A DNA stretch of 47,875 bases from Candidatus Parachristensenella avicola (GCA_904420205.1 CAJFUN010000004.1:1-47875), one strand, 5' to 3'. Shown: positions 26,275 to 35,995, counted from the first letter of the stretch. Notes: generated by a model not told the origin, from the letters alone. Program-made: numbers and translations.

Positions 26275-26994
26275 ATGCGAATTGATGCACGATCACCGGG
26301 GCAGCTGCGCCCGGTTACGATGATTCCGCATTTTACACGCACCTCAGGCGGATCCGTTTTAATCAACTGGGGCGGAACCCGCGTGCTGTGCACTGCGCTT
26401 TTAGAAGAGGGCACAGCGCCCTTTCTCCGGGATACGGGCCGTGGATGGTTAACCGCGGAATATGCTATGCTGCCATCCTCCACCTCCAGCCGTAAAAAGC
26501 GTGAAGGGCTCAAGCCGGATGGTCGTTCCACCGAAATCAAACGGCTGATTGGAAGAAGCCTTCGTGCCGCCATGGATTTTGAAAAGCTGGGTGAACACTC
26601 CATATGGATCGACTGCGACGTGCTTGAGGCTGATGGCGGCACCCGCACGGCATCCATAACCGGCGCTTGGGCTGCGCTGCGCCTGGGCGTAGACCGCTGG
26701 CTTCAGCAGGGATTGATCGCTTCGGATCCCATCATCCATCAAATTGCCGCCGTTTCCGTGGGCATTGTAGAGGATGAACCTCGGTTGGATCTATGCTATC
26801 AGGAAGATTCATCTGCTCAAGTGGACATGAATCTCGTTATGAACGAGGCCGGGGCGTTTATCGAAGTCCAAGGTACCGGTGAGGGGAGAGCCTTTTCCCG
26901 CGCGGAAATGGACGCTATGCTGGCCATGGGGGAGGCGGGCATCCGTTCGCTATTTGATCTGCAGCGTCAGGCAGTAGAGGAGGCGCGCTCATGA
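26275..26994 (+). CDS. rph: Ribonuclease PH
   Basis: Phosphorolytic 3'-5' exoribonuclease trimming tRNA 3' ends. The 239-aa length is normal. Motifs seen: MRIDARSPGQLRPV, GTRVLCTALLEEG, GWLTAEYAMLPSSTSSRK, GRSTEIKRLIGRSLRAAMD and the phosphate-site region DCDVLEADGGTRTASITGAW. The ATG at 26275 follows AAGGAG. It overlaps rdgB by ATGA and begins a four-gene operon (rph-rdgB-phosphodiesterase-dCMP deaminase), an order well known in Gram-positives. Confidence 0.96.
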   Translation: MRIDARSPGQLRPVTMIPHFTRTSGGSVLINWGGTRVLCTALLEEGTAPFLRDTGRGWLTAEYAMLPSSTSSRKKREGLKPDGRSTEIKRLIGRSLRAAMDFEKLGEHSIWIDCDVLEADGGTRTASITGAWAALRLGVDRWLQQGLIASDPIIHQIAAVSVGIVEDEPRLDLCYQEDSSAQVDMNLVMNEAGAFIEVQGTGEGRAFSRAEMDAMLAMGEAGIRSLFDLQRQAVEEARS

Positions 26995-27587
26995 AGCTAA
27001 TTATCGCCTCCAATAACGCCCATAAGATCCAAGAAATCAAGGCTATTCTCGGCCGCCGCTTTGACCAGGTGCTATCCATGCGGGAGGCCGGACTGGACAT
27101 GGAAATCGAAGAAAATGGTACGACCTTCCAGCAAAACGCACTGATCAAAGCGCGCGCGGTAGCAGAGGCTACGGGATGCGCAGCACTGGCGGATGACTCC
27201 GGCCTATCCGTCGATGCGCTTGACGGAGCGCCGGGCGTATATTCAGCGCGCTATGCCGGGGTGCACGGGGATGATGAAGCCAATAACGATAAGCTGCTTC
27301 AGCAAATGCAGGCTGTGGCCGACGGTCACCGGGGTGCCGCCTACCACTGCGTAATGGCCTTGGTGCGTCCCGACGGTACCGAACTTACGGCTGAAGGCAG
27401 CTGCCGGGGCGAAATTCTCCGCCAACGTCAGGGTACCGGCGGCTTCGGCTATGATCCGCTGTTTTTCCTGCCGGAGTATGGTTGCACGATGGCACAGCTG
27501 ACGCCTCAGCAGAAAAATGCGATGAGCCATCGGTTTCGGGCGCTTGTCGCCCTGGAAAAGCAGCTGGATGAGGAAAAAGAGGGATGA
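26991..27587 (+). CDS. rdgB: XTP/dITP pyrophosphatase (non-canonical NTPase)
   Basis: Cleans deaminated purine nucleotides (XTP, ITP, dITP) to monophosphates. The 198-aa Ham1/RdgB fold has the N-terminal IIASNNAHKIQEIKAIL, the metal motif ALADDSGLSVDALDGAPGVYSARYAG and the C-terminal GFGYDPLFFLPEYG...FRALVALEK. It overlaps rph upstream and the phosphodiesterase downstream by 4 nt each. Confidence 0.96.
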   Translation: MKLIIASNNAHKIQEIKAILGRRFDQVLSMREAGLDMEIEENGTTFQQNALIKARAVAEATGCAALADDSGLSVDALDGAPGVYSARYAGVHGDDEANNDKLLQQMQAVADGHRGAAYHCVMALVRPDGTELTAEGSCRGEILRQRQGTGGFGYDPLFFLPEYGCTMAQLTPQQKNAMSHRFRALVALEKQLDEEKEG

Positions 27588-28048
27588 TCCGCATTGGACT
27601 AGTCAGCGATTCGCATGGCAGCCCGGCTTCTGTACGGCGAGCCCTGCATGCGCTGGGGTATGTGCATTTATTGGTCCATCTTGGCGACGGAGCAGGCGAT
27701 GCCGATGGCTGTGAACCCAGGCTGATTCAGATTAAGGGCAATTGTGATATCCTTTCGTCCCTGCCCCGGGAAAAAATCGAGATGCTGGAGGGAAACACCG
27801 CCGCCCTATTCTGTCACGGAGATGCATGGAACGTAAAATGGGGATTAGACCGGCTTTCCTACCATGCGCAACAGGTGGGGGTACAAGTAGCCTGCTTTGG
27901 GCATACGCACCAAAGCTTAGTCGATCACGACGGTCACGTGCTGCTGGTAAATCCCGGTTCCTGCCGGGGTTACGACGCCACCTGCGCGCTGCTGGAGGTC
28001 GACCGAGGCGTAATTCGCCCTAAAATTATCCGACTGAACAACGCATAG
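27584..28048 (+). CDS. YfcE/MJ0936-type metallophosphoesterase
   Basis: A 154-aa calcineurin-like phosphodiesterase with the metal sites GLVSDSHG, VHLGDGAGD, IKGNCD, CHGDAW and GHTHQS. Members act on small phosphodiesters in vitro; the physiological substrate is unsettled. It shares the operon with rph and rdgB as in other Firmicutes. Confidence 0.92.
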   Translation: MIRIGLVSDSHGSPASVRRALHALGYVHLLVHLGDGAGDADGCEPRLIQIKGNCDILSSLPREKIEMLEGNTAALFCHGDAWNVKWGLDRLSYHAQQVGVQVACFGHTHQSLVDHDGHVLLVNPGSCRGYDATCALLEVDRGVIRPKIIRLNNA

Positions 28049-28058
28049 GAGGTTTCAT

Positions 28059-28547
28059 ATGCAGCGACGGGATAAGATAAATTACTATTTGGATATTGCA
28101 GAAACAGTGTTGGAACGCTCCACCTGCCTTCGGCGTAAATATGGTGCGATCATCGTAAAAAACGACGAGATTATATCCACCGGATATGTAGGCGCGCCCC
28201 GAGGACGGGCTAATTGTACGGATCTGGGATATTGCACCCGGGTGCAGTTGAATATTCCTCGCGGCGAACGATATGAGCTTTGCCGCAGCGTTCATGCGGA
28301 GGCTAACGCCATCATTTCCGCCTCCCGGGGCGATATGCTTGGCGCCACTCTTTTTCTGGTCGGGAAAGAGGCGGAGAGCGGAGAGCTCGTACCGAATGCT
28401 AGCTGCTGCTCCATGTGTAAACGTCTCGTTATCAATGCTGGCATCAGCCGTGTCGTAGTGCGTGACACGCCGGATACTTTTCGGGAAATTGATGTGGCTC
28501 AGTGGATTGAGGAGGATGAATCGCTGGAAGGGCGGAAGGGTTATTAG
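28059..28547 (+). CDS. dCMP deaminase family protein
   Basis: Zinc-dependent deamination of dCMP to dUMP for thymidylate synthesis. In the 162-aa protein the zinc and catalytic residues are visible in SVHAEANAI (HAE) and CCSMCKRL (PCxxC-like, here SCCSMC). The N-terminal block RRKYGAIIVKNDEIISTGYVGAPRG is typical. It resembles ComEB of Bacillus. It is the last gene of the rph operon, after 10 nt. Confidence 0.9.
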   Translation: MQRRDKINYYLDIAETVLERSTCLRRKYGAIIVKNDEIISTGYVGAPRGRANCTDLGYCTRVQLNIPRGERYELCRSVHAEANAIISASRGDMLGATLFLVGKEAESGELVPNASCCSMCKRLVINAGISRVVVRDTPDTFREIDVAQWIEEDESLEGRKGY

Positions 28548-28570
28548 TTCTTTCGCATAAAGGGGAATGC

Positions 28571-28607
28571 AAAGGGTCGGATATGTAGGTAACATATCCG
28601 ACCCTTT
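28571..28607. terminator. Perfect 16-bp hairpin between convergent operons
   Basis: AAAGGGTCGGATATGT, loop AGGTA, then ACATATCCGACCCTTT. It sits between the rightward dCMP deaminase gene and the leftward pyruvate kinase gene. T-runs are short, but position and strength suggest bidirectional termination. Confidence 0.75.
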
Positions 28608-28623
28608 AAAACAATCATGGGGA

Positions 28624-30390
28624 TTACACCGGATTTTTCTCGCAGCAGGAAGTGCTGCTCACAACACCACGGTCAGCATCCATGGTGACGACAGCCCCGG
28701 ATTTCAAAATGCTGGTAGCGTTGGCCGCTCCAATAATGACAGGGATATCCAAGCTTAAGCCTACAATGGCCGCATGCGAATTTAATCCATCCACTTCCGT
28801 AATTAGGCCCGATGCCTTCTTAATTAGGGGAAGCAGGTTATTGCTGGTTTCTGGAATCACCAGGATATTGCCTGGTCGGAAATTGCGCAGGGCATCTTCT
28901 TCCGTTTTGCATACGCAGAGGCTGGCGCATACCGACTTATGGGTTACGCCTTCGCCATTAATCAGAATATGCCCAACCACATGAACCTTCATCATATTGG
29001 TCGTGCCGGATATACCCAGCGGAACACCTGCCGTAATAACGACAAGTTGCCCCTGAGAGACATACCCGGCTCGCTCTGCCATATCCACCGCGTGGTCAAA
29101 AAGCTCATCCGTGGATGATTTTTCCTCTAGCAGCAGCGGGAAAACGCCCCAAGAAAGGTTGAGCTGACGGCAAACGTGCGGATAGGTCGCGCAGCCGATA
29201 ATCGGACAATTGGGCCGGTACTTTGAGATCATCCGGGCTGTAGCGCCAGATTTCGTTACCGTAATAATGGCGGAGGCCCCGATATCGTGCGCTGTGGTAC
29301 AGGTGGCGTGGGAAATCGCGTTCGTTACATCGGGATTCATCAGCTCGCCGGAGTGCGCTTTAAAGCGCTCCACATAGTTAATGTCATGTTCCGCGCGGCG
29401 GGCGATGCGCGCCATGGTTTTCACGGCTTCGACAGGATAGAGCCCCGCAGCCGTTTCCCCCGAAAGCATGATGGCGCTAGTGCCGTCATAAATGGCGTTG
29501 GCTACATCGGTCGCCTCAGCTCGGGTGGGCCGCGGGTTTTTAATCATGGAATCCAGCATCTGCGTAGCGGTAATCACCTGCTTACCGGCTGTATAAACCT
29601 TATGGATGATCATCTTCTGGATTACCGGCACTTCTTCCAACGGAATCTCCACACCCATATCGCCTCGGGCAACCATGATACCGTCAGACACCCGAATGAT
29701 CTCGTCGATGTTCTCCACGCCCTGCAGATTCTCAATCTTTGCAATCACATTGATACTATGGCAGTTATGCTCGTCAAGTATCTTACGGATCTCCAGAATA
29801 TCATCGGCACTGCGCACAAAGGATGCCGCAATGAAATCAAAGCCGCATTCAATGCCAAAGATAATATCATTGCGATCCTTCGGGCTGATATAGGGCATGG
29901 AAAGGTTGGTTCCCGGCACGTTCACGCCCTTGTTATCCGAAATGAATCCGTGATTAAGCACACGACATACGATATCCGTAGCGGTCAACTGGGTGACTTT
30001 CAGGGCAATCAAGCCATCGTCAATCAAAATCGTGCGGCCAATTTCCATATCCTGCGGTAATTCTTTATAGCTAATAGAGGCAATGCTGGCGTCGCCTTCT
30101 ACCTCGCGGGTTGTCAGCGTAAAGCTTTGATCGCTGGTTAACTCTGCGCGACCGCCCTTAATCTTCCCTATGCGTATCTCCGGCCCCTTGGTATCCAGCA
30201 GCGTTGCGATGGGTAGGTCCAATTCCTGCCTTAGCATCACTATCTTATCAAACATCGTTTTATGCGATTCATGGGTCCCGTGCGAAAAGTTAAAACGGGC
30301 CACGTCCATGCCTGCATACATCAGCTCTCGGAGAACTTGAACATCCTCCGTAGCAGGGCCAAGGGTACAAATTATTTTTGTCTTACGCAT
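28624..30390 (-). CDS. pyk: Pyruvate kinase with C-terminal PEP-utilising domain
   Basis: Makes pyruvate and ATP from PEP and ADP, the last step of glycolysis. At 588 aa it has the length of the Bacillus-type enzyme. The barrel carries KTKIICTLGPAT, RFNFSHGTHE, the IAKIENLQGVENIDEI block with its catalytic lysine, and MVARGDMGVEIP. The extra C-terminal domain (about 480-588) contains TSNNLLPLIKKASGLITEVDGLNSHAAIVGLSL, similar to the PEP-synthase phosphohistidine domain. The ATG at 30390 has GAGGTGATC upstream; the TTG at 30411 is less likely. Confidence 0.96.
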   Translation of the reverse strand: MRKTKIICTLGPATEDVQVLRELMYAGMDVARFNFSHGTHESHKTMFDKIVMLRQELDLPIATLLDTKGPEIRIGKIKGGRAELTSDQSFTLTTREVEGDASIASISYKELPQDMEIGRTILIDDGLIALKVTQLTATDIVCRVLNHGFISDNKGVNVPGTNLSMPYISPKDRNDIIFGIECGFDFIAASFVRSADDILEIRKILDEHNCHSINVIAKIENLQGVENIDEIIRVSDGIMVARGDMGVEIPLEEVPVIQKMIIHKVYTAGKQVITATQMLDSMIKNPRPTRAEATDVANAIYDGTSAIMLSGETAAGLYPVEAVKTMARIARRAEHDINYVERFKAHSGELMNPDVTNAISHATCTTAHDIGASAIITVTKSGATARMISKYRPNCPIIGCATYPHVCRQLNLSWGVFPLLLEEKSSTDELFDHAVDMAERAGYVSQGQLVVITAGVPLGISGTTNMMKVHVVGHILINGEGVTHKSVCASLCVCKTEEDALRNFRPGNILVIPETSNNLLPLIKKASGLITEVDGLNSHAAIVGLSLDIPVIIGAANATSILKSGAVVTMDADRGVVSSTSCCEKNPV

Positions 30391-30411
30391 ATGGATCACC
30401 TCTATATTCAA

Positions 30412-31224
30412 TTATTCCGAGCGGATCTGGGAAATCTTAAACAAAATGAAGAAGCCTGCCACCGTCATTACCGGGCAAATTAGCCAATTCCATCCGGATG
30501 GGAGGCCGGGAAATACGGTTAACACCGACCCTAGCACAAAGCCGACAATCCACAAATAGGTTCCTTGCGGATGCCGGGTCATCAGGTTTTCAAGGAGCCG
30601 TGTCGTCGCCAGCGTGCCCCCGACAGCTCCGATGATCAGGGGAACCAACAGGCCAAAGTGAAAATCTTTAATAGCGGAAAGCGTCATTTCATAAAGGCCT
30701 AGCATCAGCAGCATATGGGAAGTGCTAATGCCCGGTAGCACGAGAGCGACAGCGACAATGACGCCGGCCAGCACCATCCAAAGGAAGGTTACCCATGTAA
30801 TTGCCGTTCCCTGGTTCACCAGATCCTTAGGGATTAAAGAACAGAGCCATACCAGCAGGAATCCGCCAACCACGTGAAGCAGCAGAAGGGGAGAGAACCG
30901 CTTCACGCCGGCTTTTTTTACCAGCGTTGGCACTCCGCCCGCAATGGCCCCCAGGAAAAAGTACATCATCGGCTGGGGAAATGCCGTAACCAAGTATTCC
31001 ACCAAGCGGGCAAACAGCAGAATGCCTGCCGCCGCTCCAATCAGAAATTTCCCCAGCAAAATTGCGTTTTTCTTCGGCGCCTGCATGAAACTGCTGACGG
31101 CATGGATAATGTCGTCGTAGATGCCTAGAAGGATCGCCATCGTACCGCCACTGACGCCAGGCACTAGCATTGAGGCGCCTACTACAACGCTTTTCAATGG
31201 AAGAATTAAAGCTTTTCGATTCAT
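30412..31224 (-). CDS. DUF368 membrane protein
   Basis: A 270-aa protein with about eight membrane segments. The N-terminal motif GASMLVPGVSGGTMAILLGIYDDII and the second GISTSHMLLMLGLYE are the repeated signature of DUF368. Some DUF368 members have recently been linked to undecaprenyl-phosphate recycling, so a lipid-carrier role is possible here but not shown by the sequence. AAGGAG precedes the tandem ATGs; the second (31224) is better spaced. It is 21 nt upstream of pyk on the same strand. Confidence 0.85.
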   Translation of the reverse strand: MNRKALILPLKSVVVGASMLVPGVSGGTMAILLGIYDDIIHAVSSFMQAPKKNAILLGKFLIGAAAGILLFARLVEYLVTAFPQPMMYFFLGAIAGGVPTLVKKAGVKRFSPLLLLHVVGGFLLVWLCSLIPKDLVNQGTAITWVTFLWMVLAGVIVAVALVLPGISTSHMLLMLGLYEMTLSAIKDFHFGLLVPLIIGAVGGTLATTRLLENLMTRHPQGTYLWIVGFVLGSVLTVFPGLPSGWNWLICPVMTVAGFFILFKISQIRSE

Positions 31225-31325
31225 CATGTTCTCCTTTATACGCATAGGTTTACACGGTTTCAATATGAAAAGAATCCCAACTTCTTCCCCATTATACTAT
31301 ATCACGCTTCACCCCGGAAGGGAAG

Positions 31326-31369
31326 AAAAACTTGAATGCTTCCTGATCCAAGAAGCATTCAAGTTTTTT
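31326..31369. terminator. Bidirectional terminator
   Basis: AAAAACTTGAATGCTTC / GAAGCATTCAAGTTTTTT, directly after the stop of the zinc-ribbon membrane protein gene (leftward). Confidence 0.9.
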
Positions 31370-31372
31370 GTC

Positions 31373-32965
31373 TTAATTACTATATGCATACCGGGCTACC
31401 AGAAGCGGATAGCCATCCTGTGTTCCCTTCACATCGGCATAGAGCCGATAGCTTTTATCCACAGCCAGCCCTAAGCTGCCATCATATTCGATCACAATCA
31501 ACTGAGGCGTCGTATCGCCGCAATCAAAGAGGTATTGATTGCCCAGGGGCGTATCCAGCTTTTTGGTCACCTTTCCCGTGCAGAGGTACACCTGGCCGAT
31601 CTGGGTCTCCACCGAAGCCACAAGGTGATTATAATCCATCGCCCAGGCAGCGCGCGTATACGAATCCAGGTTGGGCTGCCGCTCGACGCGATAGGCCAGC
31701 GTCGCCGTACGCCCATCTGCCGCAGTAGCGGTGATATTGATAACGTTGGTCCCGTATTGGGTGAGCTTAGCGGTGAAGTAGAATTCGCCGTCTGCGCTGG
31801 TATTCAGATCGTTATCCTGCAGCGTCGCATCGGTGGATATGGTTGCGCCGGCTTCGGTTTTGCCGGAAATAAATACGGCGCCATCCTCAGTGGAGGAAAC
31901 GGTAGACGCGTCCACGGTAATTGGAACAGCCATCTCCGCCCGCGTCACTTGCAGCTGATACTCATTACGCCGGTGGTTTTTTGTTTCCACGACGATATCA
32001 ATGGTTCCGGAGGACTCGGTCTCTACCGACTGCGATACAATGCCGTCGTTATTCACCCGGTCGGTTACGTTATGGGGCCCAATGAGCACCCGACTTCCCG
32101 GCACCACCTTAATGGTCACCGTGACGCGTGTTTCGTTGGTGGTAATCGCCTGTTCCTGCGGGGAAATGACGGTCAGTTCCGACAGGGGGATCTCCACGGA
32201 GAACGTCGGGACGGCAATGGGTTTTTCCTCTCCTGAAGCGGTAAAAAGCGTAGCCTGTAGCGTCACATCCACCTTTTCCTGGGTTACGTCCGGCTCAGAA
32301 GGGATATAGCTTGCATCCTCCAGCATCAGCTCGGCGGTCCCGTTGTGAATCGCCAGCGTCCGGCGGGGCTCGGTAATCATGATGCGTTCACTATCGTCGC
32401 CATAGAAGGTAATCTTGTGCCATGACGCGCCATCCACCATGACTTGCTCCACCAGGGGTTCCTGCGGCTGCGCCCGAAGCGCCGCCTCTTCCCGCTGCCG
32501 GCCGATCAGTCCAGATACAAATTGAACGCCTTTATAGAACCCGAAAACAACGCCGCCCAGCACCGCCACAATCGCTACGAGGCTGATAAAGAATCGCCAT
32601 CCACTCATTTTCTTTTTGCGGTTGGCGGAGGCAGGCATCGGCACAGCAACCCGGACAACCTGCCCGTTCTTCAGCTTTTTTAGTTTCTGCTGGTTGGAAG
32701 GGGAGAGGTTGCCTTCGCCGTCCATGTAAAGCTGCTGATCTTCATCGTTGATGGCGACAAAAGGCTCACGGGTAGGAGGCTTATTGGCATACCGGTTGCG
32801 GCGCCGGTAGGGTTTATCCCCCGGTCCCGGCGCATCGCCGCCGTCTTTCGCCCATATTTGCTGCGAAGAGCTGGGTTTAATTTTTCCTTTTACCAGCTTT
32901 TGGCCGCACAGATAGCAGTTCTGCGCGCCAGCTTTATTATCCGTTCCACATCGGGGACATTTCAT
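31373..32965 (-). CDS. Zinc-ribbon, single-TM protein with extracytoplasmic Ig-like repeats
   Basis: A 530-aa protein. Residues 3-20 are a zinc ribbon (CPRC...CYLC). A basic, disordered stretch reaches about residue 115, followed by one membrane helix (about 118-142, FFISLVAIVAVLGGVVFGFY). A long outer part contains beta-rich segments, two of which look like bacterial Ig-like domains (PGSRVLIGPHNVTDRVN and VFISGKTEAGATISTDATLQD). The last ~80 residues (QIGQVYLCTGKV...YDGSLGLAVDKSYRLYADVKG) look like an OB-type domain. The function is unknown. The same zinc-ribbon/TM/outer-domain plan appears twice in the mobile element. Confidence 0.75.
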   Translation of the reverse strand: MKCPRCGTDNKAGAQNCYLCGQKLVKGKIKPSSSQQIWAKDGGDAPGPGDKPYRRRNRYANKPPTREPFVAINDEDQQLYMDGEGNLSPSNQQKLKKLKNGQVVRVAVPMPASANRKKKMSGWRFFISLVAIVAVLGGVVFGFYKGVQFVSGLIGRQREEAALRAQPQEPLVEQVMVDGASWHKITFYGDDSERIMITEPRRTLAIHNGTAELMLEDASYIPSEPDVTQEKVDVTLQATLFTASGEEKPIAVPTFSVEIPLSELTVISPQEQAITTNETRVTVTIKVVPGSRVLIGPHNVTDRVNNDGIVSQSVETESSGTIDIVVETKNHRRNEYQLQVTRAEMAVPITVDASTVSSTEDGAVFISGKTEAGATISTDATLQDNDLNTSADGEFYFTAKLTQYGTNVINITATAADGRTATLAYRVERQPNLDSYTRAAWAMDYNHLVASVETQIGQVYLCTGKVTKKLDTPLGNQYLFDCGDTTPQLIVIEYDGSLGLAVDKSYRLYADVKGTQDGYPLLVARYAYSN

Positions 32966-33073
32966 CGACGATTTTCCTTTCCATTCTTATGGGTTTTGGG
33001 AAAAGCTCTACCCAACAAGGGGTGTTTCATGATAGAATATCCTTACTATAGTAAAAAAACGGAGGCTATGCAA

Positions 33074-33637
33074 GTGGATCATTTCAAGGAAGAAATTATT
33101 GTCCGCAAAAAACGCGGTCTTTTTAACCTTCTTTTGACGCTCATTACCCTGTCGATGGCTGGAGCCGGACTTATGGCGGCGATTTATCTTGTCCGCATCC
33201 AGGGCACCATGTTCACGCCGTCCTTCAGTGTGTGGGATATCGTGATCTTCCTCGTATTCGCGCTGATCGTATTGGGCCTTTTCTATATCCGCGTCAATAT
33301 TCGGGTGGAGTATGAATACTCCTTTACCAACGGGGAACTGGACGTGGATAAGGTCGTCAACAACACCAAGCGTAAGCGCCTTCTCACCGTAGACATGCGC
33401 AAGATCGAAAAGATGGCTCCGGTTGAGGATGAAAGCTACGCTGCTTACGACGCCGATACTCAGATGAAACGCACCTATGCTATCATTAACCGCTACAGCC
33501 AAATTTATTATGTCGTCTGGGGAGAGGGGGCCAACCGGCAGATGCTGCTTATGGAGCCCAGCCGTGAGATGGTCGAGATGATGCGTCAGTATAACGCAAA
33601 AAATATTATCCCAGCAGGAGAGCCCGACGAAGCATGA
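33074..33637 (+). CDS. DUF6106-like membrane protein
   Basis: A 187-aa protein with two membrane helices near the N terminus (about 18-40 and 50-70) and a soluble C-terminal domain (RVEYEYSFTNGELDVDKVVNNTKRKRLLTVDMRKIEKMAP). This resembles the DUF6106 family common in Clostridia. The GTG at 33074 is chosen as start: GGAGG lies exactly 8 nt upstream, whereas the ATG at 33068 is only 2 nt from it. It overlaps the cysteine desulfurase gene by 4 nt. Confidence 0.65.
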   Translation: MDHFKEEIIVRKKRGLFNLLLTLITLSMAGAGLMAAIYLVRIQGTMFTPSFSVWDIVIFLVFALIVLGLFYIRVNIRVEYEYSFTNGELDVDKVVNNTKRKRLLTVDMRKIEKMAPVEDESYAAYDADTQMKRTYAIINRYSQIYYVVWGEGANRQMLLMEPSREMVEMMRQYNAKNIIPAGEPDEA

Positions 33638-34794
33638 TCTATTTGGACAATTCAGCCACCACGCGGGTTTTTGATTCTGTGATCCGCGCGATGACGTGCG
33701 CCATGCAAGAGGCGTATTTTAATCCCTCCGCTTTGTATGGCCCTGGACTGACGTCTGATAAGGCTCTAGATAAGGTACGCCAGCAAATCGCAGTTGCCTT
33801 GGGCGACCGCAGCCTGCAGGTCGTCTTTACCGCTGGCGGCACGGAAAGCAATAACTTAGCGCTAAGGGGCCTTGTGCCGCATTTAAAAGGCCGAAAGGGG
33901 CATTTTATCACCACTGCCATGGAGCATCCCTCCGTCGCCCGCGTAATGGAATCGCTACAGGCCCAGGGTCATCGTGTCGATTACCTTTCAGTGGAGGATC
34001 ATGGCCGCGTACATCCCGAACAACTGGAATCGCTGATGACACCGGATACCACGGCCGTATCCATCATGCAGGTGAATAACGAGACCGGTGCGATGCAGGA
34101 TCTTGCGTCGCTTGGGCAATGTATTCACAAGAAAGCGCCGCAATGCCTGTTTCATATCGACGGCGTGCAGGGCTTTATGCGCGAACCCATCTCTTTGACG
34201 CAGGTGGGCGCCGATCTATATTCACTTTCCGCTCATAAAATACACGGCCCCAAAGGCGTAGGCGCTTTGGTCATGACGCCTCGGGCCCGCTCGATCTTAT
34301 CGCCGATTCTCTATGGCGGCGGCCAGGAAGGCGATCTACGCTCGGGCACGCCCAACGTCCCGGGTATTTTAGGACTTGGTCAGGCTGTGGCAGCGTTTAC
34401 CATGCAGGGCGCGCAGTGGCGTCAGCAGATGCGCCGTCTGAAGCTGCATCTGGTCGATGAGCTGCAGGCACAGCTGACCGGCGTAGCAATAAACGGGCCA
34501 ACCCCTGATGCAGGCGCTTCCCATATTATCAATCTATCCTTTGAGGGGATCCGCGGCGAAGTACTGCTTCATGCGTTGGAGGGGGAAGGGGTGCTCGTAT
34601 CGACAGGTTCTGCTTGTTCATCCCATGCTCATAAAGCCAGCGGTGTATTGATCAGCCAGGGTGTTACCCCTGTCCGTGCAGGTCAGGCTATCCGCATTTC
34701 GCTAAGCGCGATGACAACTCAGGAAGAAATCGATACAGCCATTGAAATCATCCGGGCTCAGGTTACGCGCCTTGCTCGGTTCAAAAGGAGATAG
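33634..34794 (+). CDS. Cysteine desulfurase
   Basis: PLP enzyme that takes sulfur from cysteine as a persulfide. In the 386-aa NifS/IscS-like protein the PLP lysine is in SLSAHKIHGPKGVG and the reactive Cys in STGSACSSHAH. The N terminus IYLDNSATTRVF is typical. It lies 2 nt before thiI, so it is likely the sulfur donor for 4-thiouridine and thiazole synthesis, like the NifZ-ThiI pairs of Bacillus. Confidence 0.94.
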   Translation: MIYLDNSATTRVFDSVIRAMTCAMQEAYFNPSALYGPGLTSDKALDKVRQQIAVALGDRSLQVVFTAGGTESNNLALRGLVPHLKGRKGHFITTAMEHPSVARVMESLQAQGHRVDYLSVEDHGRVHPEQLESLMTPDTTAVSIMQVNNETGAMQDLASLGQCIHKKAPQCLFHIDGVQGFMREPISLTQVGADLYSLSAHKIHGPKGVGALVMTPRARSILSPILYGGGQEGDLRSGTPNVPGILGLGQAVAAFTMQGAQWRQQMRRLKLHLVDELQAQLTGVAINGPTPDAGASHIINLSFEGIRGEVLLHALEGEGVLVSTGSACSSHAHKASGVLISQGVTPVRAGQAIRISLSAMTTQEEIDTAIEIIRAQVTRLARFKRR

Positions 34795-34796
34795 CA

Positions 34797-35978
34797 TTGA
34801 AACAGGTACTCTTGGTTCGGTATGCGGAAATTCATCTTAAAGGCCTGAATCGGCCTTATTTTGAGCGCGCGCTTTTGCATCAGATACAAAAGTTAGTGGC
34901 GCCCATCGAGCATATTCAGGTCTGGAAGGGGGATGGGCGCTTCTATATCGGCGGATATCCGCCCCATTTGGAGCAGCGGATTATGACTGAGGTCTGCAAG
35001 ATCTGCGGTGTACACTCTGTCAGTCCCGCTTGGGCCGTTCCGAAGGATATGGGCTGCATTGCCGAGAATGCGGCGGCTCTCCTTGAATCTTCCGGTAAAG
35101 CCACCGGACGGTTTAAGGTGGATGCCCGTCGGTCGGATAAACGGTTTTATCTTAACTCTATGCAGCTTAATGCGGAGTTGGGCGGCCGCATGTTGGAAAA
35201 GTTCCCTGGGTTGCGTGTAGATATTCATCATCCGGATTTTGTGCTTAGCTGCGAGATCCGGGAAGAAGCCTATTTGTATGTCGACCGCATGATGGCTGTG
35301 GGGGGCATGCCGGTGGGGACGGCTGGCCGCGCCGCGCTTTTGCTGTCCGGCGGCATCGACAGCCCAGTGGCCGGCTACATGCTTGCCAAGCGCGGGGTGG
35401 AGCTGGAGGCCGTTTATTTTCATTCCTTTCCCCACACCAGCGAGCGGGCTAAGCAGAAAGTGGTGGATCTGGCGCAAGTAATCGCCGGGTATACCGGCCG
35501 CCTGCCGCTCAACGTCGTAAATTTTACTGAAATTCAGGAATATCTTTATGAAAACGGCCCCGATGCAATGCTGACGATCCTCATGCGGCGGGCTATGATG
35601 CGCATTGCACAGCGCATCGCACGAGCCACCGGATGCCAATCCCTGGCGACCGGTGAGACCATAGGCCAGGTAGCCAGCCAGACGATGGATGCGTTGGTTG
35701 TAACCAATGCCGTGGTGGATATGCCCATCTTTCAGCCGTTGATTTGCTTTGATAAAATGGAGACGGTAGAAATTGCAAAAAAGATTGGAACTTTCGAGCT
35801 GTCGATCCTGCCCTATGAGGACTGCTGCACCGTCTTTACGCCGCGTCACCCGACGACGAAGCCGCGCCTTGATCGTGTAGAAGAGGCGGAGGCTAAGCTT
35901 CCAGCGCTAAACGCCATGATCGAGAAGGCTGCCTCTGACTATGAAATCATAAACCTGTATCGTCAAAGCATTCTATAG
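34797..35978 (+). CDS. thiI: tRNA 4-thiouridine sulfurtransferase
   Basis: Adenylates U8 of tRNA and inserts sulfur from the desulfurase. The 393-aa protein has an N-terminal ferredoxin-like plus THUMP region (about 1-165) and a PP-loop ATPase (SGGIDSPVAGYMLAKRG). The EDCCTVFTPRHP block follows, and there is no C-terminal rhodanese domain, as in other Gram-positives. The start is a TTG at 34797 behind AAGGAG. It forms an operon with the desulfurase gene. Confidence 0.94.
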   Translation: MKQVLLVRYAEIHLKGLNRPYFERALLHQIQKLVAPIEHIQVWKGDGRFYIGGYPPHLEQRIMTEVCKICGVHSVSPAWAVPKDMGCIAENAAALLESSGKATGRFKVDARRSDKRFYLNSMQLNAELGGRMLEKFPGLRVDIHHPDFVLSCEIREEAYLYVDRMMAVGGMPVGTAGRAALLLSGGIDSPVAGYMLAKRGVELEAVYFHSFPHTSERAKQKVVDLAQVIAGYTGRLPLNVVNFTEIQEYLYENGPDAMLTILMRRAMMRIAQRIARATGCQSLATGETIGQVASQTMDALVVTNAVVDMPIFQPLICFDKMETVEIAKKIGTFELSILPYEDCCTVFTPRHPTTKPRLDRVEEAEAKLPALNAMIEKAASDYEIINLYRQSIL

Positions 35979-35995
35979 GGGAAGGGGGGAAGGCC

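Noticed and set aside
29287..30060. Plus-strand frame (257 aa) opposite pyruvate kinase
   Set aside because: Shadow frame; His-rich composition typical of antisense to this codon use.
34893..35849. Minus-strand frame (318 aa) opposite thiI
   Set aside because: Shadow of an unmistakable ThiI; low-quality composition and no ribosome site.
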